Shown in pieces: positions 54,194 to 63,077 of a DNA stretch of 64,000 nt (positions are counted from its first letter, which is position 1; every line of letters starts with the position of its first letter). The stretch is from Persicobacter sp. CCB-QB2 (lineage in GTDB: Bacteria > Bacteroidota > Bacteroidia > Cytophagales > Cyclobacteriaceae). The translations under genes and the position numbers were made by a program. Location of the stretch: positions 3,472,001-3,536,000 of the forward strand of contig NZ_LBGV01000001.1 in NCBI RefSeq assembly GCF_001274635.1, read 5' to 3'. The notes under the pieces were generated by a model that had not been told where the DNA came from, searched no databases, and was given only the letters and a program-made list of their open reading frames with translations.

Positions 54194-54523
54194 TTAGAGC
54201 ACTTCTGCAGTTTTTCCCCCCTTGGGAAATACCAGTTGCTGAAGTTCTTCCCATTCCTTCCATACTTCCTTATTCAGGCAATAAAACATTTTGGGCGGGT
54301 GTGCACTGGCGCATATCAAGCCTGCATTCTTCAGTTCTTTTAAGTGCTGGCTGACCGTCGACTGTGAAAGTGGAAGTTGGTCCACAAAATCACCACAGAT
54401 GCATTCATCTGCTGCTGCTAAAGTTTGTAAAATGGCCACCCTGGCCGGATGGGCCAATGCCTTAGCCAGTTCGGCCAGCCTTTGCTGCTTTGAATTGAAG
54501 TGATTCGTTTTATCTTTATTCAT
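54194..54523 (-). CDS. ArsR-family metal-responsive regulator
   Basis: A 109-residue winged-HTH repressor. [20 protein letters not shown] holds the first helices; the CxC pair in [10 protein letters not shown] matches the alpha-3 metal- or thiol-binding site of ArsR/Smt[21 protein letters not shown] is the recognition helix. The dyad ATCGT-AAATAT-ACGAT, within a wider ATTAATCG..CGATTAAT frame, lies just upstream and suggests autoregulation. The likely downstream targets are the MATE pump and gshF. The inducer (metal, metalloid or reactive electrophile) cannot be read. Confidence 0.88.
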   Translation of the reverse strand: MNKDKTNHFNSKQQRLAELAKALAHPARVAILQTLAAADECICGDFVDQLPLSQSTVSQHLKELKNAGLICASAHPPKMFYCLNKEVWKEWEELQQLVFPKGGKTAEVL

Positions 54524-54527
54524 GGAT

Positions 54528-54558
54528 TAATCGTTTATCGTAAATATACGATTAATAT
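54528..54558. promoter_or_regulatory. Candidate ArsR operator upstream of arsR
   Basis: The core is ATCGT-AAATAT-ACGAT at 54537-54552, nested in an outer ATTAATCG/CGATTAAT pair. It sits 14 bp from the arsR start. The core arms are identical to those before the MATE gene. Confidence 0.65.
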
Positions 54559-54781
54559 CAATATCCATACCATTTCGAGAATATGATTTTTTTCATACCA
54601 CATGTCGGGAAGAATGCCGTAATTCGATCAATTTTGAACATCAGAACGACTGAAATTGACAAGGCTGAATTTAAAGCTTTGCACCATTTTTTCTTGTTTT
54701 GAAGTAATTTTAAAGGGAAAAGGATTGATTTTAAGGGAGATAAAAAGACTCGGTTTTAGTCAGTGGATTGGGGCTAAACAG

Positions 54782-55489
54782 ATGCATCTATTTGCGTTGG
54801 GGATCTTTATGTCCTTTTTTGTCAGTCAAAGCGCTTCTGCTCAGGATGGCCAGTTCTGGGGCGAGTTTCGTCCGGGCTATATGTGGAATGATAAGTGGGT
54901 GGGGCAATTTGCAGTTGGATACCGGCAATTTTATGGTTCGCAGGAGTGGCATCGGTATTATATTCACCCTATGATGCGCTACAATTTGAATAAACGATGG
55001 AATATACGGGCGGGTCTGAATACCATTTATAATACCTATCAGACAGAACAAAACCATCTGGAAATTCGCCCCTACTTAGGAGTCGGATTAAAATGGCCCA
55101 TTATTGAATGGATGGATGTAAACCATTATGCAAGGGTGGAAGAACGTATCAGCCGGTATTCAGAGGAGGCGGCGACTGAGCTGGTGACGCGTGGACGCTA
55201 TAAGGTGGATACCCGTATTCCGCTTTGGCGGATTTCTAAGGAAAATCTTTATTTCCTGATGGCTTATGGGGAGCTATTCTTCAATATGGGGGGAGAAGCA
55301 GATGAAGTTTTCAGGAACCGGAATCGTTTTGGTGCGGGTGTTGGTATGGTCTCCAAAAGCAAATGGTCCTATACCCTGCTGTTCAATTATCAGAAAACCA
55401 GACAGGCCACCGATGGTGAATTTGACCGACATGATTTTTTCACACAAATCCGGATTGCCTATACCTGGAAGAAAAAAACTAAGGAGTAG
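54782..55489 (+). CDS. DUF2490-family outer-membrane protein
   Basis: A 235-residue exported protein with signal peptide (MHLFALGIFMSFFVSQSASA) ending AQ. The mature part is a beta-barrel-like DUF2490 domain: FWGEFRPGYMWNDKWVGQFA, LNKRWNIRAGLNTIYNTYQT, and a terminal strand ending RIAYTWKKK. The family function is unknown. An upstream in-frame TTG at 54656 would add 42 residues without a signal sequence, so ATG 54782 is preferred. Its 3' end overlaps the convergent hydrolase gene by 11 bp. Confidence 0.8.
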   Translation: MHLFALGIFMSFFVSQSASAQDGQFWGEFRPGYMWNDKWVGQFAVGYRQFYGSQEWHRYYIHPMMRYNLNKRWNIRAGLNTIYNTYQTEQNHLEIRPYLGVGLKWPIIEWMDVNHYARVEERISRYSEEAATELVTRGRYKVDTRIPLWRISKENLYFLMAYGELFFNMGGEADEVFRNRNRFGAGVGMVSKSKWSYTLLFNYQKTRQATDGEFDRHDFFTQIRIAYTWKKKTKE

Positions 55490-56717
55490 GTTTGTAAGAC
55501 TGGGTGTCCAGAGCATCCAGATACTGAAAAAAATAGTCCATAACGCCGGAAAGGTGCCCTTTTCCCGCTAATGGAATGTACCGGACGTTTCCACCGGATT
55601 GCTGCATTTCCCGAAAAGCATTTTCACTGTTGAGGGTGGGAACTAAACCGTCATGGGTTCCATGGAAAAGGTAAACAGGGGCCGCTGGCTGCCAGTAAAT
55701 AGGGCTGTTGTCTTTTGAAATCTTAAAGAATGGATGCGTTTCAGGGGCTGCATGTATAGCCACTAAAAAATCCTTTTTCAACAGCTTTTCAGTTTTTTTC
55801 TGGCCGGAAAGGAAAAACCAGGGGCGGAAGTACTTACGGTAAGATTTCGCCTTTTGAGCGTAAATTTCCCTGATGGGGTAATCGTATCCCTCCGCTACAG
55901 CCCAGGCACTCCACATATAAATGGCGGCTACCGGTGTTTGTGCTTTTTCCTGTTGACAAAACCATTGTACGGTTCCGGTAAAATCATGAGGGCCAGCATA
56001 AAAATATCCGCCCTGTATTTGGTATTGCTTGGGATATCGGGTCTCTAATATCTGCTGACTCGCTAATCCAATGGCGGCTCCTTCAGATATTCCGCTCAAA
56101 TATACTTTTTTGGGGGCTTTGGCATTTGCTTCCGAATAAGCCAATAACATGTCCACCGAATTTTGGGCGTTAATTTTATTCAGGGTATATGGGTGTTCGG
56201 TGTGCTTGCTGGTATTGTAGCCCACGTAATCCGGCATCAGGACGGTGAAGCCGTTGGACGCCAGCGTGGCTCCAATGGATAATTCCTGTGTGAAATGATC
56301 TTTTTGACTATTGGATATTTCGCTTGCTGATGGGGCGAGTTTTTGGGCCGCCGGATAGATGGTGCCATGGTGATGCAGGATGACGCCTTTGCTTTCTCCG
56401 GCAGGTTGCAATAATAATCCGGAGAGGAGGATTGCTTTGCCCTGGTAATTGCTGGTGTAGTGAATTTCTTGCAGGGAGACGGTTTGGGGGAAATGCAGGG
56501 CCATTTTTTGAATGTCCTCAAATGCTTTCATGTCCTTTAAAGTGGTATCCACTTTGGATAAGATTTTAAGGGCAGATGGCTTGAACATACCATATTCACG
56601 GGCCTGCATGTATTGCGCATCCATCTCTCCTATAGTTCGTTGTTCTGTTATTTTCTGGGCATTTGCCAGAGAAATGAAAAAATAAGCGAAAAATAAGAGA
56701 GAGAAATGCCACTTCAT
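55479..56717 (-). CDS. Secreted alpha/beta hydrolase (lipase-like)
   Basis: Exported hydrolase of 412 residues with signal peptide MKWHFSLLFFAYFFISLANA. The oxyanion HHHG motif in GVILHHHGTIYPA and the nucleophile elbow VYLSGISEGAAIGLA (Ser near residue 205) are clear. The Asp lies in LFHGTHDGLVPTLNSENAF, the His in AGKGHLSGVMDYFFQYL. This resembles secretory lipase or feruloyl esterase-like proteins of Bacteroidetes, with the substrate unknown. It is 4 bp downstream of rfaE2 on the same strand, and overlaps the convergent DUF2490 gene by 11 bp. Confidence 0.85.
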   Translation of the reverse strand: MKWHFSLLFFAYFFISLANAQKITEQRTIGEMDAQYMQAREYGMFKPSALKILSKVDTTLKDMKAFEDIQKMALHFPQTVSLQEIHYTSNYQGKAILLSGLLLQPAGESKGVILHHHGTIYPAAQKLAPSASEISNSQKDHFTQELSIGATLASNGFTVLMPDYVGYNTSKHTEHPYTLNKINAQNSVDMLLAYSEANAKAPKKVYLSGISEGAAIGLASQQILETRYPKQYQIQGGYFYAGPHDFTGTVQWFCQQEKAQTPVAAIYMWSAWAVAEGYDYPIREIYAQKAKSYRKYFRPWFFLSGQKKTEKLLKKDFLVAIHAAPETHPFFKISKDNSPIYWQPAAPVYLFHGTHDGLVPTLNSENAFREMQQSGGNVRYIPLAGKGHLSGVMDYFFQYLDALDTQSYKPTP

Positions 56718-56720
56718 GGA

Positions 56721-57206
56721 TTATCCGAATTTTTTGATTTTATCGATGATATTGGTGGTAGAGAAGCCATCCACAAGGTCTACGGTTTCTACACTTCCGC
56801 CGTTTTCCAAAACGAAAGGGGCGCCTACAATATTTTCCACCGAATAATCGTTTCCTTTCACCAGGATGTCCGGCTTCACCGTTTCGATTAATTTCAGAGG
56901 GGTTTGCTCTCCGAAAAGAATGACATTGTCCACAAAAGCCAAAGCCGCCAACATGCGGGCGCGGGAATATTCATTATTGATCGGACGTTCGGGGCCTTTC
57001 AATTTTTGGACGGAGGCATCAGTGTTGAGTCCAATCACTAATCGATCTCCCTTTTGGCGGGATTTTTCCAGATAATCGATATGGCCCAAATGAAGGATAT
57101 CAAAACAGCCGTTAGAAAAGACAATTTTTTCGCCTTTCTGACGGTAGGCGTCCATGGTTTGATCAATGTCTGACCAGGAAATGATTTTATCTGCAGTAGT
57201 TTTCAT
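56721..57206 (-). CDS. rfaE2: D-glycero-beta-D-manno-heptose 1-phosphate adenylyltransferase
   Basis: A 161-residue nucleotidyltransferase making ADP-heptose for the LPS core. The family motif is VFSNGCFDILHLGHIDYLEK (HxGH). VIGLNTDASVQKLKGPERPI follows. The kinase half of HldE is not fused, so a separate hldA-type kinase would be needed elsewhere. It belongs to a minus-strand cluster panC-panD-flippase-rfaE2-hydrolase. Confidence 0.92.
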   Translation of the reverse strand: MKTTADKIISWSDIDQTMDAYRQKGEKIVFSNGCFDILHLGHIDYLEKSRQKGDRLVIGLNTDASVQKLKGPERPINNEYSRARMLAALAFVDNVILFGEQTPLKLIETVKPDILVKGNDYSVENIVGAPFVLENGGSVETVDLVDGFSTTNIIDKIKKFG

Positions 57207-57224
57207 CTTGAAATTAATGATTAC

Positions 57225-58265
57225 CTATTGTGGTTTTACTAAAGGTGCTTTTTGTTGATCGACTTTTTGGTCCTTGCCGAAAAGGATGAGAGAGATGGCC
57301 AGGGAAATTCCCCCCACTATCAACAGCATAACTGTTTGAGAGGTGTGTAATACCGTAGCGAAGAAAACCCCATCGGTTAACGGAAGGCCGTAAAGCGCCA
57401 ATGTTCGGGAAACAATCCAGTGATAGGCGCCAATGCCCCCCTGTACAGGGGCGGCCATTCCCAGTCCTCCCATTACAAAAAGGGTCAGGCCAATTCTGGG
57501 GCCAAAATGTGCAGTCTCCGGCCAGGCGAAAAAGATAACAAAGGACATGGTAAAGTACATGGCCCAGATCACAATGGTGGAAAGCACAAAACCCCATTTG
57601 TTCTCTATGGAACGAAAACTCAAAAGCCCTTTAGTCAATTGCTCTAAAAAGGACTCTATCTTCACGAAAAAAGCGTTTTTGCGTAGCCAGGCCCTTTTAA
57701 ACCTCCATAGGTAAACCATTCCGGTCATTCCCAATAATCCCAGCGCAAGCATCACGGAAACCAAAGGTAATAGGGACAGGCTTTGACCAAATTTTTCAGA
57801 GATCAGATCCGACAGGAATTGAAAGAGTACTTCAAACTCCAGAAAGAGCACTAAAGCCACGCTCACCAATAATATAATGAAATCAAAAAGGCGTTCAGCG
57901 ACCACACTCCCAACTCCGGTGGATAAGGGAACCTTATCGGATTTGGCCAGTATGGCACAGCGCGCTACTTCTCCGGCTCTGGGAATAATCAGATTAGCAA
58001 AATAGCCCACCATTACCGCCAGAAAGGTTCTCCAGACGCTCAGGTGCTGATACCCCAGGGGCTTCAGCAGTAAGTTCCAGCGGTAAGCCCTTGCCCAGTG
58101 GCTTATCAGCGCCATCGCAAAAGATACGTATATCCATCCGTAGGTCAGGTCTTCAGCCCTTGCCTGAAAGTCGCTAAAGTCCATGTCCCGAAAGACATAA
58201 TACAAAAGCCCTAAAGCGAGGCTGAGGGAGAGGATGTATTGGGCGATTTGTTTTAATTGCTTCAT
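57225..58265 (-). CDS. Flippase-like membrane protein (UPF0104/LPG synthase TM family)
   Basis: A 346-residue polytopic protein with about eight helices. Motifs of the lysylphosphatidylglycerol synthase transmembrane region are present: YFANLIIPRAGEVARCAILA, STGVGSVVAERLFDFIILLV and FVMGGLGMAAPVQGGIGAYH. It may move lipids across the inner membrane. The substrate is unknown. It is followed 18 bp later by rfaE2. Confidence 0.88.
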   Translation of the reverse strand: MKQLKQIAQYILSLSLALGLLYYVFRDMDFSDFQARAEDLTYGWIYVSFAMALISHWARAYRWNLLLKPLGYQHLSVWRTFLAVMVGYFANLIIPRAGEVARCAILAKSDKVPLSTGVGSVVAERLFDFIILLVSVALVLFLEFEVLFQFLSDLISEKFGQSLSLLPLVSVMLALGLLGMTGMVYLWRFKRAWLRKNAFFVKIESFLEQLTKGLLSFRSIENKWGFVLSTIVIWAMYFTMSFVIFFAWPETAHFGPRIGLTLFVMGGLGMAAPVQGGIGAYHWIVSRTLALYGLPLTDGVFFATVLHTSQTVMLLIVGGISLAISLILFGKDQKVDQQKAPLVKPQ

Positions 58266-58367
58266 GGTCGGGGGAAAAGAAAAAAGTTCAGCTCTTCAGC
58301 ACAATGGCCACAAAGCTGAACTTTTTAATAAAAACTGTGGAACCCATAACGGGCTTGCTAAAAATTT

Positions 58368-58718
58368 TTAAGCGATACGATTGTCACCGTCAGGGAAAAC
58401 AATCGATGGCTTGAATCCTTTTTTGGCTTCTTCAAAATCCATTGAGCCATAAGAAATAATGATGATGATATCTCCTACTTGAACACGACGGGCGGCAGGT
58501 CCGTTCAAACACACCATTCCGCTACCTCTTTCACCAGCGATGGTATAAGTCTCAATTCGTTCGCCATTATTAACATTAACGATTTGAACTTTCTCCCCTT
58601 CCAGGATGTTGGCTCCATCCAAAAGATCAGCATCGATGGTGATACTTCCTACATAATGTAATTCAGCCTGCGTAACTTTTACGCGATGGATTTTCGATTT
58701 TACTACCTCAATATTCAT
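58368..58718 (-). CDS. panD: Aspartate 1-decarboxylase
   Basis: Pyruvoyl enzyme making beta-alanine for pantothenate. The 116 residues contain the cleavage site between G24 and S25 in [15 protein letters not shown], at the position used in E. coli, then the tetramer segment [20 protein letters not shown]. The expected start [20 protein letters not shown] is at 58718. It is 200 bp from panC, and the two act in the same pathway. Confidence 0.95.
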   Translation of the reverse strand: MNIEVVKSKIHRVKVTQAELHYVGSITIDADLLDGANILEGEKVQIVNVNNGERIETYTIAGERGSGMVCLNGPAARRVQVGDIIIIISYGSMDFEEAKKGFKPSIVFPDGDNRIA

Positions 58719-58919
58719 TTTCTTTCCAAAAGAAGCATCTCCTTATAAGATGAATGTGATTTTGGGGGTTATCAATCTTCAAATTTGAGTGATAACCAAC
58801 TCAATCGCAAGTTTGTGATTTTATGTAACTATCCCTAATAAAAATTAACTTTCCTTAGGTGGATAGCACTCCGGAAAAACCGTTTTCCGCTCTCTCAAAA
58901 TTGCAATTATCCTGCTATC

Positions 58920-59771
58920 TTAAATATTAAAAGATCGATTATCGATCAATCTTACTCCCTCCAAAAATGCTGCCACACAAACGGTTATGCGCTGTCCTAA
59001 TTTAAGTTTTTCCACTTTTTCCAAGGTGTGGGCATCCACCATTTCCATATACTCTACTTCCATTTCGGGATGCTTTGCCATTACATTCTCAAAAGCCATG
59101 CGTGCTTTTTCCAAAGAACCCTGCCGACGAAGCGTTTGAGCTGTGCTCATCAGCGCCTGATTGATGGCCGGAGCAATTTCATTTTTGGCGTGCTCTGATA
59201 ATCGGCGGTTACGGGAGCTTCTGGCCAGCCCATTGGCTTCCCGACTGATCGGGCAACCCACTATTTCAATGGGAATGTTTAAGTCGGTCACCATTTTTTT
59301 AATGATGGCCAGTTGTTGGAAATCTTTTTCCCCAAAATAAGCGCGGGTGGGTTGCACAATATTGAATAATTTATTCACCACCAGGCCTACCCCACTGAAG
59401 TGTCCCGGGCGGAATTTACCCTCCATCACACTGTCCAGCGGATGGAAATTAAAGCCCAGGGGATTTTCTCCCGGGTACATCGTTTTGGCATCCGGCGCAA
59501 AAATATAGTCACATTTGGCCGCTTCCAATAAAGCGATATCCCCCTCTAGTGTACGGGGATATTTTTCCAGGTCCTCGGCATTATTAAATTGTGTTGGGTT
59601 GACAAATATGCTGCAAACCGTAACGTCATTGTCCTTAACGGACTGTTCAATTAAAGAAATATGCCCTTCATGTAAGGCGCCCATTGTGGGGACAAATCCA
59701 ATGGATTGACCCTCAAGGCGAACAGTTTGCAGGCTTTTTCTGATGTCAGAAATGGTATTAATTACTTGCAT
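58920..59771 (-). CDS. panC: Pantoate-beta-alanine ligase
   Basis: ATP-dependent synthesis of pantothenate from pantoate and beta-alanine. The 283 residues have the motif GFVPTMGALHEGHISLIEQS (HxGH), then FVNPTQFNNAEDLEKYPRTL and the KMSKS-like SSRNRRLSEHAK. I use ATG at 59771 (MQVINTISDIRKSL), since the nine residues upstream are not family-like. It is divergent from the GT5 gene. Confidence 0.95.
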   Translation of the reverse strand: MQVINTISDIRKSLQTVRLEGQSIGFVPTMGALHEGHISLIEQSVKDNDVTVCSIFVNPTQFNNAEDLEKYPRTLEGDIALLEAAKCDYIFAPDAKTMYPGENPLGFNFHPLDSVMEGKFRPGHFSGVGLVVNKLFNIVQPTRAYFGEKDFQQLAIIKKMVTDLNIPIEIVGCPISREANGLARSSRNRRLSEHAKNEIAPAINQALMSTAQTLRRQGSLEKARMAFENVMAKHPEMEVEYMEMVDAHTLEKVEKLKLGQRITVCVAAFLEGVRLIDNRSFNI

Positions 59772-59898
59772 GTATCCTGATATGATCCTTCGATTCAAAC
59801 CCTAAATCTATGATTTTAACCTAAATAAATTGAGAATCGAGGAAAATTTCGTAATTTTGTATTCCCCTTTGTTTGATTAATCTTATTCAATAACAGTT

Positions 59899-60705
59899 AT
59901 GTCAAAACTTCGAATTCTATACGTAGCTACGGAAATTAACCCATTTCTCCAAACTTCGCAAGTAGCGGACTTTGTTCGCAAGCTCCCACAGGAAATGCAG
60001 GAGCGTGGAATGGAGATTCGGATTATGGTGCCGCGTTTCGGATTGATCAACGAACGCAAGAATCGACTACATGAGGTAGTTCGTCTATCAGGAATTAATA
60101 TTGCCGTTGGCGAGGAGGAAAAGCCTTTAGTCATCAAGGTGGCTTCTATTCCGAATGCGCGCCTTCAGGTATATTTCATCGATAACGAGGATTATTTCCA
60201 GCGTAAATCTGTATTTGTTGATAAGGAAAATAATTTGCACGCCGATAACGATGAGCGTGCGATCTTCTTCTGTAAAGGAGTAATCGAAACCGTGAAGAAA
60301 TTAGGCTGGGAGCCGGACGTTGTTCACTGCAACGACTGGATGACCGGTTTGATTCCAATGTATTTGAAAACTTCCTACAAGAACGATCCGATTTTCAAAA
60401 ATGCGAAATCGGTTTTCACAATTTACAATAATCACTTGCCTCAGAAGTTTTCGGAGGATATCTTCGAGAAAATTAAGATGATTGACATCGAGGACGAGAT
60501 GTTGACGCCAATGTCAACCGACTTCGAAGGATTCATCAAGATGGGTGTTGAGTATGCTGATGCAGTTGTGAAAGCTGAAGAAGAGCAATACAATGATTCA
60601 TTAAAAGGACTTTTTGATTCATTGGCTCACAAGCAAATTGACTCCGTCGTTGAGGATGATTATTTAGATAAATACTATAATATTTATAATGAGCTTGTTG
60701 GGTAA
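59899..60705 (+). CDS. GT5 glycogen/starch synthase-like, N-terminal domain only
   Basis: The 268 residues match the N-terminal Rossmann domain of GlgA-type synthases: LRILYVATEINPFLQTSQVA, VVHCNDWMTGLIPMYLKTSY and SVFTIYNNHLPQKFSEDIFE. The C-terminal domain, with the catalytic KxGG-type loop for ADP-glucose, is missing. The frame is intact and this short version is widespread in Bacteroidetes next to panC, so it is not a recent truncation. Glycogen synthesis activity is doubtful. The next gene overlaps by 17 bp. Confidence 0.88.
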   Translation: MSKLRILYVATEINPFLQTSQVADFVRKLPQEMQERGMEIRIMVPRFGLINERKNRLHEVVRLSGINIAVGEEEKPLVIKVASIPNARLQVYFIDNEDYFQRKSVFVDKENNLHADNDERAIFFCKGVIETVKKLGWEPDVVHCNDWMTGLIPMYLKTSYKNDPIFKNAKSVFTIYNNHLPQKFSEDIFEKIKMIDIEDEMLTPMSTDFEGFIKMGVEYADAVVKAEEEQYNDSLKGLFDSLAHKQIDSVVEDDYLDKYYNIYNELVG

Positions 60706-62068
60706 CAAAACCTTCCAACCAATATTAGGGCTAATCGGTGCATTAGTCCTTTTTTTTACGTCTTGTCAAGATTCCATGAACCCCTCCGCGGGTTTTAATC
60801 CAGGTTTCGACCCGACCAAAACCAAGTATATTGAGATCACCATTCCCATTGATTTGTTTCGTTATGATTCTGTCCGTACTTCGGTGAATCAGGGACGGGC
60901 ATTGGTGGGTTCCATTAAGGATGATGAATTTGGTAGCCAAAAGGCCACGGTTTATTCGATGATGAGAAGATCTTCCAGAATAATTCCTGAGGATGCTTCT
61001 TATGATTCCCTGACCCTGAATCTGAGTACCATCTATGGATATGGTGAAGTTTTTGATAATCCCATTCGCTTGGGACTGCATGAGCTGACCCAAACGCCGG
61101 ATTCTACGGAACGACCTGACCGTAATTTTTATACTTTTGATGCGGTGCCTTATGAGGCAAACGCGATCATTAGTCGGAATTTGGTCATTGATCAGGAAGA
61201 TAATACCAATGCGGTGGATACGACCTATTCTTTGAGAATGCCGGATGGTTTAGGTTTTTCTTTATTTTCTTATGCACAAGTGGAGCTGGAAGAACTGGAA
61301 GCCTTGCAGCAAACGGAATTCAGTAAAGATTTTCCAGGCTACGCCCTGGTAGATGAGGCCGGAACCACTAATGGAATGTTGGGCTTTAATTTGGACAACT
61401 CCGGTTTGTTGGTACATTACCACACGGCTACTGATACCGCCTTTGCGAGCTATTCCTTCTCTTACTTTAATACCGCTGATACCAGTTTCTTTGCCAACTT
61501 CACCGGCATGGTTCAGGATTACAGCCAGTCCGCTTATCCGGCACTTCAGGATACCATGCGTTTTATTCGGATTAATGGAGAGGGAGATTCCGGTGACGGT
61601 TATCTGAAAGCAGGTGCAGGCGTTTATGCGGTATTGAAAATGGATTCGCTGATGCAAAACTATTTGGATACGCTAGACGATGGTAATGCGATTTTGGTGA
61701 ATTCAGCGGAGTTATTAATTCCTTATGATGATACCGAGGTGACCGATGAGCAAAGGGTTCCAAATCCTATCCTGATTTATAAGGTAGATGAGGATTATAG
61801 GTCCTATACTCCAAACTTACTTCCTCTGGATAGCTTTGATCCTACTTTGGAAAACGCCGGAGATAATGTTGTACGGATGTCGCCCAATGAAAATAAGACT
61901 TATTATAAGACCCCATTAACCCGTTATATGCAGGCATTGATTACGGAACGAATGGAAGAGAAAAATAAGTTGATGTTGGTTCCCTTTCCATTTCATGACC
62001 AGCTCGAAGGCTTAAAGTTCTTCGGAGATGAGGTGATCATCAGGATGTATTATACCGTAGTAGAATAA
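60689..62068 (+). CDS. DUF4270-family lipoprotein
   Basis: The 459-residue envelope protein has a lipobox, VLFFTSCQDSM, with the acylated Cys near residue 26. The rest is beta-rich with SIKDDEFGSQKATVYSMMRR, then a long domain ending in ERMEEKNKLMLVPFPF and EVIIRMYYT. This is the Bacteroidetes-specific DUF4270 family, of unknown function. It overlaps the GT5 gene by 17 bp. The synteny with panC and GT5 is conserved in many Bacteroidetes genomes. Confidence 0.9.
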   Translation: MSLLGNKTFQPILGLIGALVLFFTSCQDSMNPSAGFNPGFDPTKTKYIEITIPIDLFRYDSVRTSVNQGRALVGSIKDDEFGSQKATVYSMMRRSSRIIPEDASYDSLTLNLSTIYGYGEVFDNPIRLGLHELTQTPDSTERPDRNFYTFDAVPYEANAIISRNLVIDQEDNTNAVDTTYSLRMPDGLGFSLFSYAQVELEELEALQQTEFSKDFPGYALVDEAGTTNGMLGFNLDNSGLLVHYHTATDTAFASYSFSYFNTADTSFFANFTGMVQDYSQSAYPALQDTMRFIRINGEGDSGDGYLKAGAGVYAVLKMDSLMQNYLDTLDDGNAILVNSAELLIPYDDTEVTDEQRVPNPILIYKVDEDYRSYTPNLLPLDSFDPTLENAGDNVVRMSPNENKTYYKTPLTRYMQALITERMEEKNKLMLVPFPFHDQLEGLKFFGDEVIIRMYYTVVE

Positions 62069-62102
62069 AAAAAAGACCGTTTTTAAAACGGTCTTTTTTT
62101 TG
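62067..62102 (+). terminator. Terminator of the GT5-DUF4270 unit
   Basis: AAAAAAGACCGTTTT pairs with AAAACGGTCTTTTTT, with a T run on both strands. Confidence 0.9.
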
Positions 62103-62298
62103 TCTCTTGCTCATGCTTTGACAGGAGAAGATGTGGGAATTATCCACAAAAAAGGCTGAAAAGGCGGTCGATATTTAAAAGGACTTTCCTCTATTTTCGA
62201 GCATTTTTAATGCCTGCAGATGTATTGGGAGAAGGACCGTTTATCCTTATTACCGCGCAAGGGGTTTGGTTGAAATGGGGTTAAAGATGTGCTTGCTC

Positions 62299-62525
62299 TT
62301 TTAAGCCGAATTAATCACCACCAGCTTTAGTGACTCTGCTTAAGTGGCTTATTTTTCGGCTCAATTAGTTTATGTTAACTAATTTTTTAAACGCCCCAAT
62401 TGGGGCAAGTTTGCTTGCTTCTCATTCCTCTGCCGCCTTGTAAAAAGCTCGAAATGGGAAAGTATTCCTTCATTTTTCCCGCCTTGCAGCCAAGCGGGTA
62501 TTCAAGCCTGCATCATTCGCTTTCA
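62299..62525 (-). repeat. R1 dispersed element, copy 9
   Basis: Most divergent copy. The left end is TTTTAAGCCGAATTAATCACC. The right end, CATCATTCGCTTTC, has lost the TA. The core has GCTGCAAGGCGGGAAAAATG on the minus strand. The central palindrome is GCCCCAATTGGGGC, with both sides changed from the family AGCCC/GGGCT so the pairing is kept. The TCACTA..GGTGA end hairpin is present. Confidence 0.8.
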
Positions 62526-63077
62526 TTTTCCTGTGAAATAAGTGCTTTTTGATTATGGGACATTAGTTTTTGTCTACGGAATGAAAGGGTTCCGTCCTTG
62601 GGAATAGGGTGGATAGGCGATGAAAGGCCATCCAATGCCTTCATGTTAGGTAATGATCAAAATTCCATTTTATCTACGGTGCTGCTCAGGCTAAATTCCC
62701 GTGATAAAATCATCAATTATTTCAAAAATGGTTAAAATATGCCGCTCAGGGCTGTTTTTTTGATTGGGGAGGGTAAGTTTAATAAGGCTGAGGTGAGCGG
62801 TTTTTCCCCATTTGTGAAATTTTTTTGAAGTAAGTTATTAAATAATTTTGCAAAAATATTATCTTTATTTTGTGTTGCTGGTAGTAGTCTGACTAAATTA
62901 GGGCAGATTTATTACTGGATGAGGTATTTTTTGGGGATGTGTAGATAATGTACCTTATCTAAGAAATTGAAGAGAATTTAACCACTGTACTGAATCTTTT
63001 TATTTCTAGGTCTTTATTTGATTAAATAAGCGATAATTCAGTATTTTTATAATAATTATTGCAAATCTACTATTTCC
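62526..63077. other. Long A+T-rich region upstream of the histidine kinase
   Basis: No coding region is supported in these 550 bp. AGATAA-TGTACC-TTATCT at 62943-62960 is a perfect dyad that could be a regulator site for the kinase. No promoter could be assigned with confidence. Just before R1 copy 9, at 62140-62148, there is a single TTATCCACA DnaA-box match, too little to suggest an origin. Confidence 0.45.

Noticed and set aside
62140..62148. TTATCCACA as evidence of a replication origin
   Set aside because: Only one DnaA box was seen, without a cluster, dnaA, dnaN or an unwinding region.
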